Shown here: positions 56,863 to 63,751 of the stretch, one piece after another
Layout of the letters: each line of letters begins with the position of its first letter
Numbering within the stretch: position 1 is the stretch's first letter
The notes under the pieces: generated by a model
The model's database searches: none
Told to the model about the DNA's origin: nothing
Seen by the model: only the letters and a program-made list of their open reading frames with translations
Translations under genes and position numbers: made by a program
Assembly (NCBI RefSeq): GCF_029215985.1
Contig: NZ_JAEMVC010000003.1
Span: 49,251-113,250, forward strand
Origin: Sulfurimonas sp. SAG-AH-194-C21
GTDB taxonomy: Bacteria; Campylobacterota; Campylobacteria; Campylobacterales; Sulfurimonadaceae
Reading direction: 5' to 3'
Length of the DNA stretch: 64,000 nt

Positions 56863-56949
56863 AATAATCCATTTTTTAGATAGAATTATAGTAGGTTAAA
56901 ACAAAAAAAGAAGTTTAAAAAAAGAGTATTTGAATATTTAAAGAAAGAT

Positions 56950-56969
56950 AAACCCCAGAAGAGGGGTTT
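56950..56969 (-). terminator. Intrinsic terminator of the cold-shock gene
   Basis: A perfect 7-base stem (AAACCCC at 56950-56956, GGGGTTT at 56963-56969) with a 6-base loop lies 14 bases after the cold-shock stop; on the minus strand it is followed by ATCTTTCTTT. Confidence 0.7.
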
Positions 56970-56982
56970 AAAGGGGTAGAGA

Positions 56983-57201
56983 TTAAAGTGGTGTTACGTT
57001 CTCAGCTTGAGGACCTTTTTGACCTTCGCCTACTTCGTAAGTTACTCTTTGACCTTCTGCAAGTGAAACACGTCCACCTGTTGTATTATTAACTTGACGG
57101 AAATGTACGAATACATCAGACCCACCATTTTCTTGTTGAATAAAACCATAACCTTTTTCGTCGTTAAACCATTTAACTGAACCGTTTTCTAATTGTGCCA
57201 T
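56983..57201 (-). CDS. Cold-shock protein (CspA family)
   Basis: A 72-residue nucleic-acid chaperone. The RNP1 motif KGYGFIQ and RNP2 motif DVFVHF are present, with the core [15 protein letters not shown]. Its promoter lies about 140 bases upstream, so it has a long leader as in regulated cspA genes. Its own terminator follows, so it is a single-gene transcript. Confidence 0.95.
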   Translation of the reverse strand: MAQLENGSVKWFNDEKGYGFIQQENGGSDVFVHFRQVNNTTGGRVSLAEGQRVTYEVGEGQKGPQAENVTPL

Positions 57202-57348
57202 TGTATTGCCTTGTGTAAAAAAATCACAATGAAATTTAATTCATTTGTGGAGTCAAAAATTGGAGAGTCTTTAGGGGTCTAAATGCACAAGAGCAAAATT
57301 TCACACTAAAGATGAACTCGAGCCTCATCTTTCATCGATATTATTATA
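57202..57348 (-). promoter_or_regulatory. Long cold-shock leader with promoter and hairpin
   Basis: On the minus strand TATAAT (57348-57343) follows an AT-rich region, and immediately after the expected start is an 8-base hairpin (AAAGATGA / TCATCTTT, 57308-57332, nine-base loop). About 135 untranslated bases then lead to the cold-shock ATG. A long structured leader of this kind controls message stability in other cspA genes. Confidence 0.5.
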
Positions 57349-57386
57349 GCTTAATTAATAAGTAAATTACAAGTTATTTGTTAAAT

Positions 57387-57821
57387 TTATACAAATACTT
57401 TTTGAAGTAAGCTATTATTGGTACTTATAGCTGCTAGTTTCTTTAAATTATCACTGTTTAATTGTGTTTTCTTTAAAGATTGTGTTAATTTTATTAGAAA
57501 TGAGTAAGAAGTAAAGTCTGCTTTTTTTCTAAGTAGTGCTAGTTTACTTAACTCATTAAAAAGAGCTTCTCGTTTAATGTTAGTGTGATGTAAGTAGTTA
57601 GATACCATAATGAAAAAAAGCTCTTCATTCTCACTTATAAAATTTTGTGCAATTTGAAGTGCTTTGTCATCATCAATACCGCGTTTAACTAAGGTATATG
57701 CGATTTGCGTACTTATTGAGTTTGATTGTTGTTTACTTGTTCTTGTTTGTTCTTTTGGAATGACACTACTAAAGGCAAGTGCTGTTGCTAAAAGAGTAAG
57801 TGTTAATATCTTTGTAGTCAT
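57387..57821 (-). CDS. Uncharacterised exported protein
   Basis: A signal peptide (residues 1-18, cleavage near AFS-SV) is followed by about 125 residues that are helical and Lys/Ser/Leu-rich, with no cysteine, lipobox or known motif. It is divergent from the gene at 57902, with an 80-base shared control region. I do not recognise a family. Confidence 0.6.
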   Translation of the reverse strand: MTTKILTLTLLATALAFSSVIPKEQTRTSKQQSNSISTQIAYTLVKRGIDDDKALQIAQNFISENEELFFIMVSNYLHHTNIKREALFNELSKLALLRKKADFTSYSFLIKLTQSLKKTQLNSDNLKKLAAISTNNSLLQKVFV

Positions 57822-57834
57822 TTGTTTTTTCCTA

Positions 57835-57861
57835 TAAATATGTTTTAAAATATGTCGATAT
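57835..57861 (+). promoter_or_regulatory. Candidate sigma-28 (FliA) promoter
   Basis: TAAA at 57835-57838 and CGATAT at 57856-57861 with exactly 17 bases between them, the same arrangement as at 13111-13137. A TATAAT box at 57869-57874 allows a sigma-70 reading instead. Confidence 0.5.
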
Positions 57862-57901
57862 CTAGTAGTATAATAGTAAATATTAAACGCAAGGACATAT
57901 T

Positions 57902-58444
57902 ATGCAAATATCAGCAAACTTACAAAGTACTACAGCTTCAATGAATTCAAATACTATAAAAAGTAACTATACTGAAAAATTGACTAAACAAGAAGCAACA
58001 GATATCAGAGCAAAAATTACTGAGAATGCAAATGCTTTTGCTTTAAAATCAGTGAATCTTCAAGGCAATTTGGTTTCTCAAAAAGTCGATATTGCAGAAG
58101 AATATGCCAATTTCCAAACATTTTTAAGTGACATAGGTTACGAAGGTAAACCAATAGCCGACCTTTCACAAGAAGAAGCAGGTGCTTTAGTATCAGAAGA
58201 TGGCTTTTTTGGTATTACTCAAACATCAGAACGTATTGCTAACTTTGTTATAGCTGGTGCCGGTGGTGATGAAGATAGACTTCGTGCAGGCCGAGAAGGT
58301 ATGCTTCAAGGATTTAAAGATGCAGAGTCTATGTGGGGTGGGGCACTTCCAGATATTTCACAAAAAACAATGCAAGCAGCAGTAGAGTTAGTAGATAAAA
58401 AAATGAACAGTTTAGGTTTTTCTATATTAAATCAAGAGGCATAA
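57902..58444 (+). CDS. Uncharacterised protein, probably flagellar/motility co-regulated
   Basis: A 180-residue protein without export signal. The N-terminal 30 residues are Ser/Thr/Asn-rich and likely unstructured; the rest has a conserved-looking core with LSQEEAGALVSEDGFFGI and RAGREGMLQGFKDAESMWGG. The latter is a pattern that I loosely associate with uncharacterised flagellum-linked families (DUF5610-like), without certainty. AAGGA precedes the ATG. It has a candidate sigma-28 promoter of the same form as the gene at 12524-13075. It is the last intact chromosomal gene before the mobile element. Confidence 0.65.
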   Translation: MQISANLQSTTASMNSNTIKSNYTEKLTKQEATDIRAKITENANAFALKSVNLQGNLVSQKVDIAEEYANFQTFLSDIGYEGKPIADLSQEEAGALVSEDGFFGITQTSERIANFVIAGAGGDEDRLRAGREGMLQGFKDAESMWGGALPDISQKTMQAAVELVDKKMNSLGFSILNQEA

Positions 58445-58490
58445 AGTTTAATAGTGTAGAATTAGACAAATAATCTAAGGATACACTTTA

Positions 58491-58526
58491 ATGAGCATAT
58501 ACAGAGAATACGACATTCTTCTGTAA
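58491..58526 (+). pseudogene. Truncated start of a phosphomannomutase/phosphoglucomutase-like gene
   Basis: An ATG with AAGGA nine bases upstream starts MSIYREYDI and then reads two foreign codons and a stop. MSIYREYDI followed by RG is the usual start of the AlgC/ManB phosphohexomutase family in these bacteria. Here homology ends after the ninth codon (58517) at the edge of the mobile element. Either the gene has been cut or its remainder, with a new start, sits past the right end of the element. The match is short, so the identity is an inference. Confidence 0.5.
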
Positions 58527-58674
58527 ATAAAATTTAAAACTCCTATAAATAGGGCTTTTAGAGAGTGTATTATAGCTTTTTTTTCTTAAAAGTCCGACAA
58601 GAGTCCGATTGATAATAAATTTTGCATATAGCCTATAACTCCTAGTGATAGGCTCTTTTAAGAGTTTTTAATTT
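58527..58674. repeat. Element junction with short repeats and hairpins
   Basis: No gene is seen. AGTCCGA occurs twice, 11 bases apart (58591-58597, 58602-58608). Two related hairpin units, AACTCCTA...TAGG...CTTTT (58538-58563 and 58637-58664), lie about 99 bases apart; the second also forms a GCCTAT/ATAGGC stem (58631-58653). They may be recombinase sites or terminators for ardA. Confidence 0.4.
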
Positions 58675-59214
58675 TTAAAACACTCTTCCAATAATATTGC
58701 TCTCAAATTCAGTATAATCCATCCTCAAATCTCTAGCCATTTTTTCATAATCAAGATAAAATTCTAAACTTTTTGGTATCTCTCCATAAACACCATCATC
58801 TACAAACTGCATAGCTAAAAGTTCAAAAGTATCTGTAAATGATGTGTTTGAGCGAAAATCATAAATTGATACATCATAGTTGTCTATACCAGTATCAATA
58901 ACTTCTCTTTCTTCATATCCCTCATGAGATAAAAGTTTAAGTTTTAAAAAATCTCCTTCACTATATTCTTCTAGTATTTCTGCTATTTCATTTAGTCTAT
59001 TTATATCATCATACTCTTCGACATTTATAATAGCTTCATAATCTGTAATAAATACTTCCTCATGATAATGTTCGCTTCCACAAGCTTTTTTACCTGCATA
59101 ACATACATTTTCAATAGACTCAGCAAGTAAATCTTCATTCATTGGTAATTCAACCCATTCTCCAATCAAATTACCGTTGTTGTAAGCCTCTAAATCTGTA
59201 ATATATATTTTCAC
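58675..59214 (-). CDS. ardA: Antirestriction protein ArdA
   Basis: ArdA is a very acidic DNA mimic that blocks type I restriction enzymes, protecting incoming mobile DNA. The N-terminal KIYITDLEAYNNGNLIGEWV and the EEVFITDYEAI segment are family hallmarks, and the C-terminal domain ends YEKMARDLRMDYTEF. The start is the GTG at 59214: AAAGG lies six bases upstream and homology begins exactly there, giving 179 residues (family about 165-170). A longer in-frame extension to 59301 is not supported. It is the element's leftmost gene and has a long, hairpin-rich upstream region. Confidence 0.88.
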   Translation of the reverse strand: MKIYITDLEAYNNGNLIGEWVELPMNEDLLAESIENVCYAGKKACGSEHYHEEVFITDYEAIINVEEYDDINRLNEIAEILEEYSEGDFLKLKLLSHEGYEEREVIDTGIDNYDVSIYDFRSNTSFTDTFELLAMQFVDDGVYGEIPKSLEFYLDYEKMARDLRMDYTEFESNIIGRVF

Positions 59215-59567
59215 AATTGACCTTTTCTCAAATGTTTTTAAAAATGTTTGGCGACTGTAAGTCGAAACTAAGCGAAAGCAAAAAGCTTTCAAGATAAACA
59301 TGTTTTTTTGGGCTTAAATGCCCTTTTGAACAAGACTGAGAGAATGAATTAAATTTAGAGAAAAATACTACTTGTATTATTTTTGTATAGATTTACATTC
59401 ATAAAAATTCTCGTGTCTCAAAAGGGTTTTAAGTTCTGTAAAAACAAATAATAAATACTTTACTGTTTAGATGTTAAAGGAGTGGGAACGACTATACTTT
59501 GTGAGGTAGAATAAAGACCTTGTCTTTATGTTAGCAATCAGAGATTTTAGCTCTGATTTTATTGAAC
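59215..59567. promoter_or_regulatory. Gene-free 353-base region with several hairpins
   Basis: No convincing gene. Inverted repeats: CGACT/AGTCG (59252-59264), GAAAGC/GCTTTC with a run of A in the loop (59274-59290), GGGC/GCCC (59310-59323), ATAAAGAC/GTCTTTAT (59511-59529) and AATCAGAG/CTCTGATT followed by TTATT (59536-59558). The first two lie within 80 bases of the ardA start. The last pair with its T-rich tail could end a plus-strand small RNA. Single-strand promoter, transfer origin or regulatory RNA are all possible. Confidence 0.4.
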
Positions 59568-60341
59568 TTACTTTTTAGCTTTTTTTAATTTTTCATAAGC
59601 ACTATTAAGGAGCTGTGTAATTTCTGTATATTTCTTTATTTCATTTGGGTGTAAATCGGGATGGTACTCTCTTACTAATTTTCTATATGTTTTTTTTATT
59701 GTTTTAAAGTCATCACTTGGATTTACATTTAAAACTACATAGGCACTGCTATCACTAAATCTTCCATACTTTCCGTATTCTTTTTTAGATTCACTTTTTG
59801 GAGCTTCTTGCTTTTGAGAGTGATTGTTTTCTTGTTTAGAATATTGACTCTCATCGTAAAACTTTTCGTCTCTCTCCTGATAACTATAATCATGCTGTGA
59901 GCTTTGCTCCTGTTCTTGATAATCTTCTTTTTTAAAACTAAAAGTTGTAAAAAAGATCTTTATCATGAGAAATGTAGATTTAATCCAGTTAATAAATCTA
60001 ATGATTTTATAATAGATGGTTACGAAAAAATAATATGTATTTGCTGTCATCATTTTTATCGTTAAGATAGTGTCTTTTATGAATGCAACTATAAATATTA
60101 GCTGAGGAAGTAATAGCCCTAAACCAACAAGCATTTTTAAATCATATATAACTCTAGTATCTTCCATCGTAGCTATCATGTAAATACCGAAAAATGAGTA
60201 AAAAACTCTAAAAAAATGACTTTCTGCTTTTTTTGAAAAGTGAAAGGGTACATAAAAAAGAAGTGCCACAAATATAAAGTTTTTTAAATCCATATTTGAG
60301 GCTTCTTGTATAAATCTATCTATTAGTCCTAATTCATCCAT
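59568..60341 (-). CDS. Membrane protein with C-terminal J-domain
   Basis: The N-terminal 135 residues hold about four hydrophobic segments. A charged Gln/Glu/Ser-rich linker (about 140-195) follows, and then a C-terminal J-domain (about 200-257) with VREYHPDLHPNE containing the HPD motif needed to stimulate DnaK. It begins three bases after the coupling protein stop and so is co-translated with it. It may bring DnaK to the transfer machinery; this is inference from position. Confidence 0.8.
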   Translation of the reverse strand: MDELGLIDRFIQEASNMDLKNFIFVALLFYVPFHFSKKAESHFFRVFYSFFGIYMIATMEDTRVIYDLKMLVGLGLLLPQLIFIVAFIKDTILTIKMMTANTYYFFVTIYYKIIRFINWIKSTFLMIKIFFTTFSFKKEDYQEQEQSSQHDYSYQERDEKFYDESQYSKQENNHSQKQEAPKSESKKEYGKYGRFSDSSAYVVLNVNPSDDFKTIKKTYRKLVREYHPDLHPNEIKKYTEITQLLNSAYEKLKKAKK

Positions 60342-60344
60342 GTC

Positions 60345-61850
60345 TTACCACTCCACATTTTCTAAATCAACATATTTGATGTTGTCATAAGTGTTTATTG
60401 TCTTGATTTTATATGGCTTCATCTTTGAAAACCCCTTATACATTATATTTTTATAGTAAGGTTTAACACTCATTTTGAGTGGTTTTTTATTAGCATATAC
60501 AAAAAGTGCTTCATTATCTTTCATCGTCCTAATATCACTCACATTCATAACAGCTTCTTTATCATAGTAGTCTCTACCATCAGCCTGTCGTTTGAGTGTC
60601 TCTTTATATCCAAACATCTTTTCTAAATCAGATGATAAATCTAAATCAGCACCACTGTATATAAGCTTACTTGCTATACCACCATCTAGGATGGTTTTAG
60701 CTTCATTTATTGAGTATTGTTTTATTAATTGGTTAATATTTTGCAAGATTATAGAGATTGATACATTATACTTTCTGATAGTTGTAATTACCGAAGAAAA
60801 TCTTGGTATATTCATATTACCAAACTCATCTAATAAGCAGTACAAGTGCAAATCTTTTGCACTGGGTATCTTATCCATCATCTCATTAAATAATTGCGAG
60901 TAGAAGAGATTGAGTAAAAAACTATATTGCTCTTGATACTGTTGTTCAATTTTTATGAACACTACTGATTTCTCTTCTCTAAACTTTTTAAAGTCTATTG
61001 AGTGGGTATATGTCAATTTTTCTAAATTGTCATTTATCCCTATAGGAGCAAGTGCTGTACTAGCGGTTGCGATAAAACTTTGTATAGTTTTATCATTACC
61101 ACTTACAAACCCTTTATACTCAGAAAAGGTTTTATCATCTGCATACTTTTTTATAAACTCATCAAGTGCTTCACCATCTTTACCAAAGTTATTAAGCATA
61201 TATCTTACATTGGCAAGGTTCATATATCTTTTATCACCTGTAGAATTTAAAACTTTTATGAGTATAGATATAAAGTTTTTAGCTCCATCACTCCATATCT
61301 TATCTTCTGCTTTTGTGCCTTTAAGACCAGAGGATGAGATTAATATTTCACTCACCATATCTATGCTCATAGAGTCTTTTGCATACTCTAGGGGATTATA
61401 TCTTATAGATTCATCTAAGTTTTTTGGGTCAAGTACATATATTTTAAAGCCATGGCTATGTAGATAAGCACTTGTTTTATCATATATTTCCCCACTTAAA
61501 TCAGTTATAACCATAGAGCATTTTTGAGAGGCAAGTTTATAGATGTTGGGGAGTACATAAGAGGTTGTTTTCCCTCCACCAGTTCTGCTAAAAAGTGCGA
61601 GGTGATTGAAACTCTCTTTTGAAGAGAGTCTTTTAGATTTTCCATCAACTAAAAGTCCATCATTAAACCTTGAAAAGGTTTTTATCTCATCTTGTTTACT
61701 CATCATACCATCGCCTTTAGTCGGCGGTTGTGAAAGAAATGAGAATATCCACGAAAGAGGATTTAAAAATCCTATACCAAATTGTCTAAATTGTTTATTC
61801 ATAGCTGTAATGATGATAAATGAAATAAATATTAGTGCTAAAAGTTCCAT
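60345..61850 (-). CDS. VirD4/TraG-type coupling protein
   Basis: The ATPase links relaxase-bound DNA to a type IV secretion channel. A single N-terminal hydrophobic segment (about 1-17, with a second weak one near 30-40) precedes Walker A SRTGGGKTT (88-96) and Walker B YCLLDEFGN; IITDLSGEIYDKTS and the TTIRKYNVSISIILQNINQL region are also typical. At 501 residues it is shorter than most VirD4 proteins (about 600-700), with a reduced N-terminal membrane region. No other type IV secretion genes lie in the window, so it may use the channel of a helper element. Confidence 0.9.
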   Translation of the reverse strand: MELLALIFISFIIITAMNKQFRQFGIGFLNPLSWIFSFLSQPPTKGDGMMSKQDEIKTFSRFNDGLLVDGKSKRLSSKESFNHLALFSRTGGGKTTSYVLPNIYKLASQKCSMVITDLSGEIYDKTSAYLHSHGFKIYVLDPKNLDESIRYNPLEYAKDSMSIDMVSEILISSSGLKGTKAEDKIWSDGAKNFISILIKVLNSTGDKRYMNLANVRYMLNNFGKDGEALDEFIKKYADDKTFSEYKGFVSGNDKTIQSFIATASTALAPIGINDNLEKLTYTHSIDFKKFREEKSVVFIKIEQQYQEQYSFLLNLFYSQLFNEMMDKIPSAKDLHLYCLLDEFGNMNIPRFSSVITTIRKYNVSISIILQNINQLIKQYSINEAKTILDGGIASKLIYSGADLDLSSDLEKMFGYKETLKRQADGRDYYDKEAVMNVSDIRTMKDNEALFVYANKKPLKMSVKPYYKNIMYKGFSKMKPYKIKTINTYDNIKYVDLENVEW

Positions 61851-61892
61851 GCTGTATTGTAGCTAAAATCTTTTATGCTTTACTTTGTTGTA

Positions 61893-62729
61893 TCATTCCC
61901 TTTCTCTTGGGTTATCTCGACTTTTATTTCTATCATTTTTAGCTTGTTTCCGTCTAAATTCTCTTTTAGATTTTTGTTCAAATATTTTGAACAGTTGTTT
62001 ATACTCTTTTTCTAGTCCTAAAGTTTTGAGTCTATAGTTTTTATTTTTATAGCTAATACCTTGGGTGTTTCCTCTTGTATATATTTTATATCCCATAGAT
62101 TTTAGATGATTTTCTAGATACATTTCTGATGTCGCTTTTGTAAAAGTCTCTTTAAGGTTCCTCTTTATCTCATCTTTAATACTTTTAGCACCTCTATTTT
62201 TGAGTTCTTGCTCTTGTTTTTTCTCTTTGGAGAGATCTTTTTTATTGTGATACATAAAGGAGTCTTTGAGTTCAGTATATTTTTGATTTTTATAGTTTTC
62301 CATTCTTTGCTGAATAGATGAGAATTCTTGTTTAGAGAGTCTAACTCTCTTTTCTCCCTCTATTTCGTTGGCACTTATCATTAAGTGTAGGTGCATATTA
62401 TTTTTCTCTTCATGCACAACACCAAAAGCTAAATGATCTTCTGCTCTTTGGTAGAGATATTTATCTGCCATATCTAAAAGTATCTCTCGTTGTCTCTCTT
62501 GTGAGAGATTATTCTCTTCTAGGGATAAAACCTCATGATACATATAGACTTTACCTCTAGCCTCTCTTAAATACCTTGCATTAGTATAAAACTCATTCAC
62601 AAACTCTTTTTTATTGTTTGAATTAGCATAAGTGTTTCTTGAAAAGGTAAATGAGGATTTATCACGAGTAAGGTAGTCATAAAGTTGTGAAAAAGATTTA
62701 CTTTTTCTACTCATAGATTTGATAATCAT
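61893..62729 (-). CDS. MOBP-like relaxase
   Basis: Nicks the transfer origin and pilots the strand. The 278 residues start with a Tyr-containing motif (LYDYLTRD, Tyr17 or Tyr19 as nucleophile) and have the metal-binding triad in DHLAFGVVHEEKNNMHLHLM (His106, His113, His115). The C-terminal half is basic, without a helicase or primase domain. It lies four bases after the MobC-like gene. Length matches small MOBP/MobA-like relaxases of mobilisable elements. Confidence 0.85.
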   Translation of the reverse strand: MIIKSMSRKSKSFSQLYDYLTRDKSSFTFSRNTYANSNNKKEFVNEFYTNARYLREARGKVYMYHEVLSLEENNLSQERQREILLDMADKYLYQRAEDHLAFGVVHEEKNNMHLHLMISANEIEGEKRVRLSKQEFSSIQQRMENYKNQKYTELKDSFMYHNKKDLSKEKKQEQELKNRGAKSIKDEIKRNLKETFTKATSEMYLENHLKSMGYKIYTRGNTQGISYKNKNYRLKTLGLEKEYKQLFKIFEQKSKREFRRKQAKNDRNKSRDNPRERE

Positions 62730-62732
62730 AAT

Positions 62733-63101
62733 TTATGTCTTAGAAATAAATTTTTTAAACTCTTCTTCGTATTGCCTAAGTGCATTAATGAGAATATTTA
62801 TGTCAACTTGTTCACTCATATTTGTTTTATGGGCGATTTGATTGATGTTATTTGCAATACCTCTTGATATGCGAATATATTCATTAATAAACTCTTTATG
62901 CTCGTAAGAGAGAGTTTTAGGAGTGTTATTATTTAAAAATGTAGTGATTATACTTTTAGCATAAGAGTTGGTTTTTAAATCTAAGTAAAAGGCTCTTCTT
63001 TTTAGCTCATCGTGAAAAGCAACACTCAGAGGAAAGGTTACAATTTTATTTTTAGTTTTGTAACTTTTCTTATACTCTTTTTGGTAGTTACTGTTTTTCA
63101 T
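62733..63101 (-). CDS. MobC-like relaxosome accessory protein
   Basis: The 122-residue protein has an N-terminal ribbon-helix-helix-like start after a basic tail (KNKIVTFPLSVAFHDELKRR) and the MobC signature SRGIANNINQIAHKTN. Members help the relaxase to open the nick site. Located directly before the relaxase gene on the same strand. Confidence 0.8.
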   Translation of the reverse strand: MKNSNYQKEYKKSYKTKNKIVTFPLSVAFHDELKRRAFYLDLKTNSYAKSIITTFLNNNTPKTLSYEHKEFINEYIRISRGIANNINQIAHKTNMSEQVDINILINALRQYEEEFKKFISKT

Positions 63102-63116
63102 AAATCTAGCTTTATC

Positions 63117-63344
63117 TTATAAAGTTTGTATAGTCTGAGTATAGTACTTAGCTAACTCTAATAAGGGATAAGAAATATCTCCTTGCCCAACTTGCAAATA
63201 TCCACAACCTTGTCCTGCTCTTCTTAGTCTATCAAGTGTTGATATACTTAAACCAGTTTCTCGTGACATCTCTTTTTTTGAGATGGCTATTTTTTTATGC
63301 TTTGCATATAAAACATTAAATGTAATTGTTTCTTCGCTACTCAT
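63117..63344 (-). CDS. Small helix-turn-helix protein
   Basis: A 75-residue protein with KKEMSRETGLSISTLDRLRR as helix-turn-helix, of the AlpA/excisionase-like kind, followed by a short wing (GQGCGYLQVGQGDISYPL). It is first in the mob gene set, 15 bases before mobC. It could regulate mobilisation genes or act as an excision factor; the integrase that it would assist is not in the window. Confidence 0.65.
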   Translation of the reverse strand: MSSEETITFNVLYAKHKKIAISKKEMSRETGLSISTLDRLRRAGQGCGYLQVGQGDISYPLLELAKYYTQTIQTL

Positions 63345-63374
63345 AATCTACTCCTCAGTTGAATTACACTAATG

Positions 63375-63501
63375 ATAAACTATTAAACCTTATAAAAATA
63401 TAATAAATACTAAGTATTAATTATAAATACATAGTGAAAAATAGATTTGAGTAGATTTGACTAGTTAATAGTTATTAATAAACTATTAAAACTAAGTATT
63501 A
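63375..63501. repeat. Repeat cluster between divergent small regulators
   Basis: The 180-base AT-rich gap between the two regulator genes contains a perfect 13-base repeat ATAAACTATTAAA (63375-63387, 63478-63490), an 11-base repeat ACTAAGTATTA (63409-63419, 63491-63501), TAGATTTGA twice (63442-63450, 63452-63460) and a palindrome with 9-base arms TTAATAGTT/AACTATTAA (63465-63489). These look like operator sites for one or both flanking proteins, or part of a transfer origin. Confidence 0.45.
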
Positions 63502-63524
63502 TATAATATTACATAAGGATTTCC

Positions 63525-63749
63525 ATGAGTACTAATGATAGAAAAAGTAGAAGTGTTGGAAGACCATCACTAGAAGACTCTTCAAAAAAGAGAGATAAAA
63601 AAGTAATGCTGTCTTTAACCCAAGATGAATATGATTATTTACAAAAAATGCAGAAGACTTTAAACCGTTCGACTATGACATCAACTATTCTCTATTTTAT
63701 GGAACGAGGTCAAGAGGCTGTAAGAGAAGATTTTTCTAGGGATAGATAG
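63525..63749 (+). CDS. Small ribbon-helix-helix-like DNA-binding protein
   Basis: The 74 residues have a basic N-terminal tail (DRKSRSVGRPS) and then KKVMLSLTQDEYDYLQKMQKT, a beta-strand and two helices typical of CopG/RHH-type regulators. AAGGA precedes the ATG by nine bases. Divergent from the helix-turn-helix gene and downstream of the repeat cluster, to which it may bind. An autoregulator or partition-type protein; not certain. Confidence 0.6.
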   Translation: MSTNDRKSRSVGRPSLEDSSKKRDKKVMLSLTQDEYDYLQKMQKTLNRSTMTSTILYFMERGQEAVREDFSRDR

Positions 63750-63751
63750 AT

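Noticed and set aside
58445..58674. A tRNA or tmRNA as attachment site for the element
   Set aside because: No cloverleaf, CCA end or TTCRA loop could be read in this stretch; the phosphohexomutase stub explains the junction better.
59215..59301. An upstream extension of ardA
   Set aside because: ArdA homology begins at the GTG at 59214, which has its own ribosome site; the extension crosses the hairpin region.
59471..59509. A 12-codon open frame preceding the double hairpin
   Set aside because: Too short, no clear ribosome site and no recognisable peptide; noted only as part of the gene-free region.
60955..61467. A 170-codon open frame on the plus strand
   Set aside because: It is antisense to the coupling protein, whose motifs are intact; no ribosome site or domain is seen.
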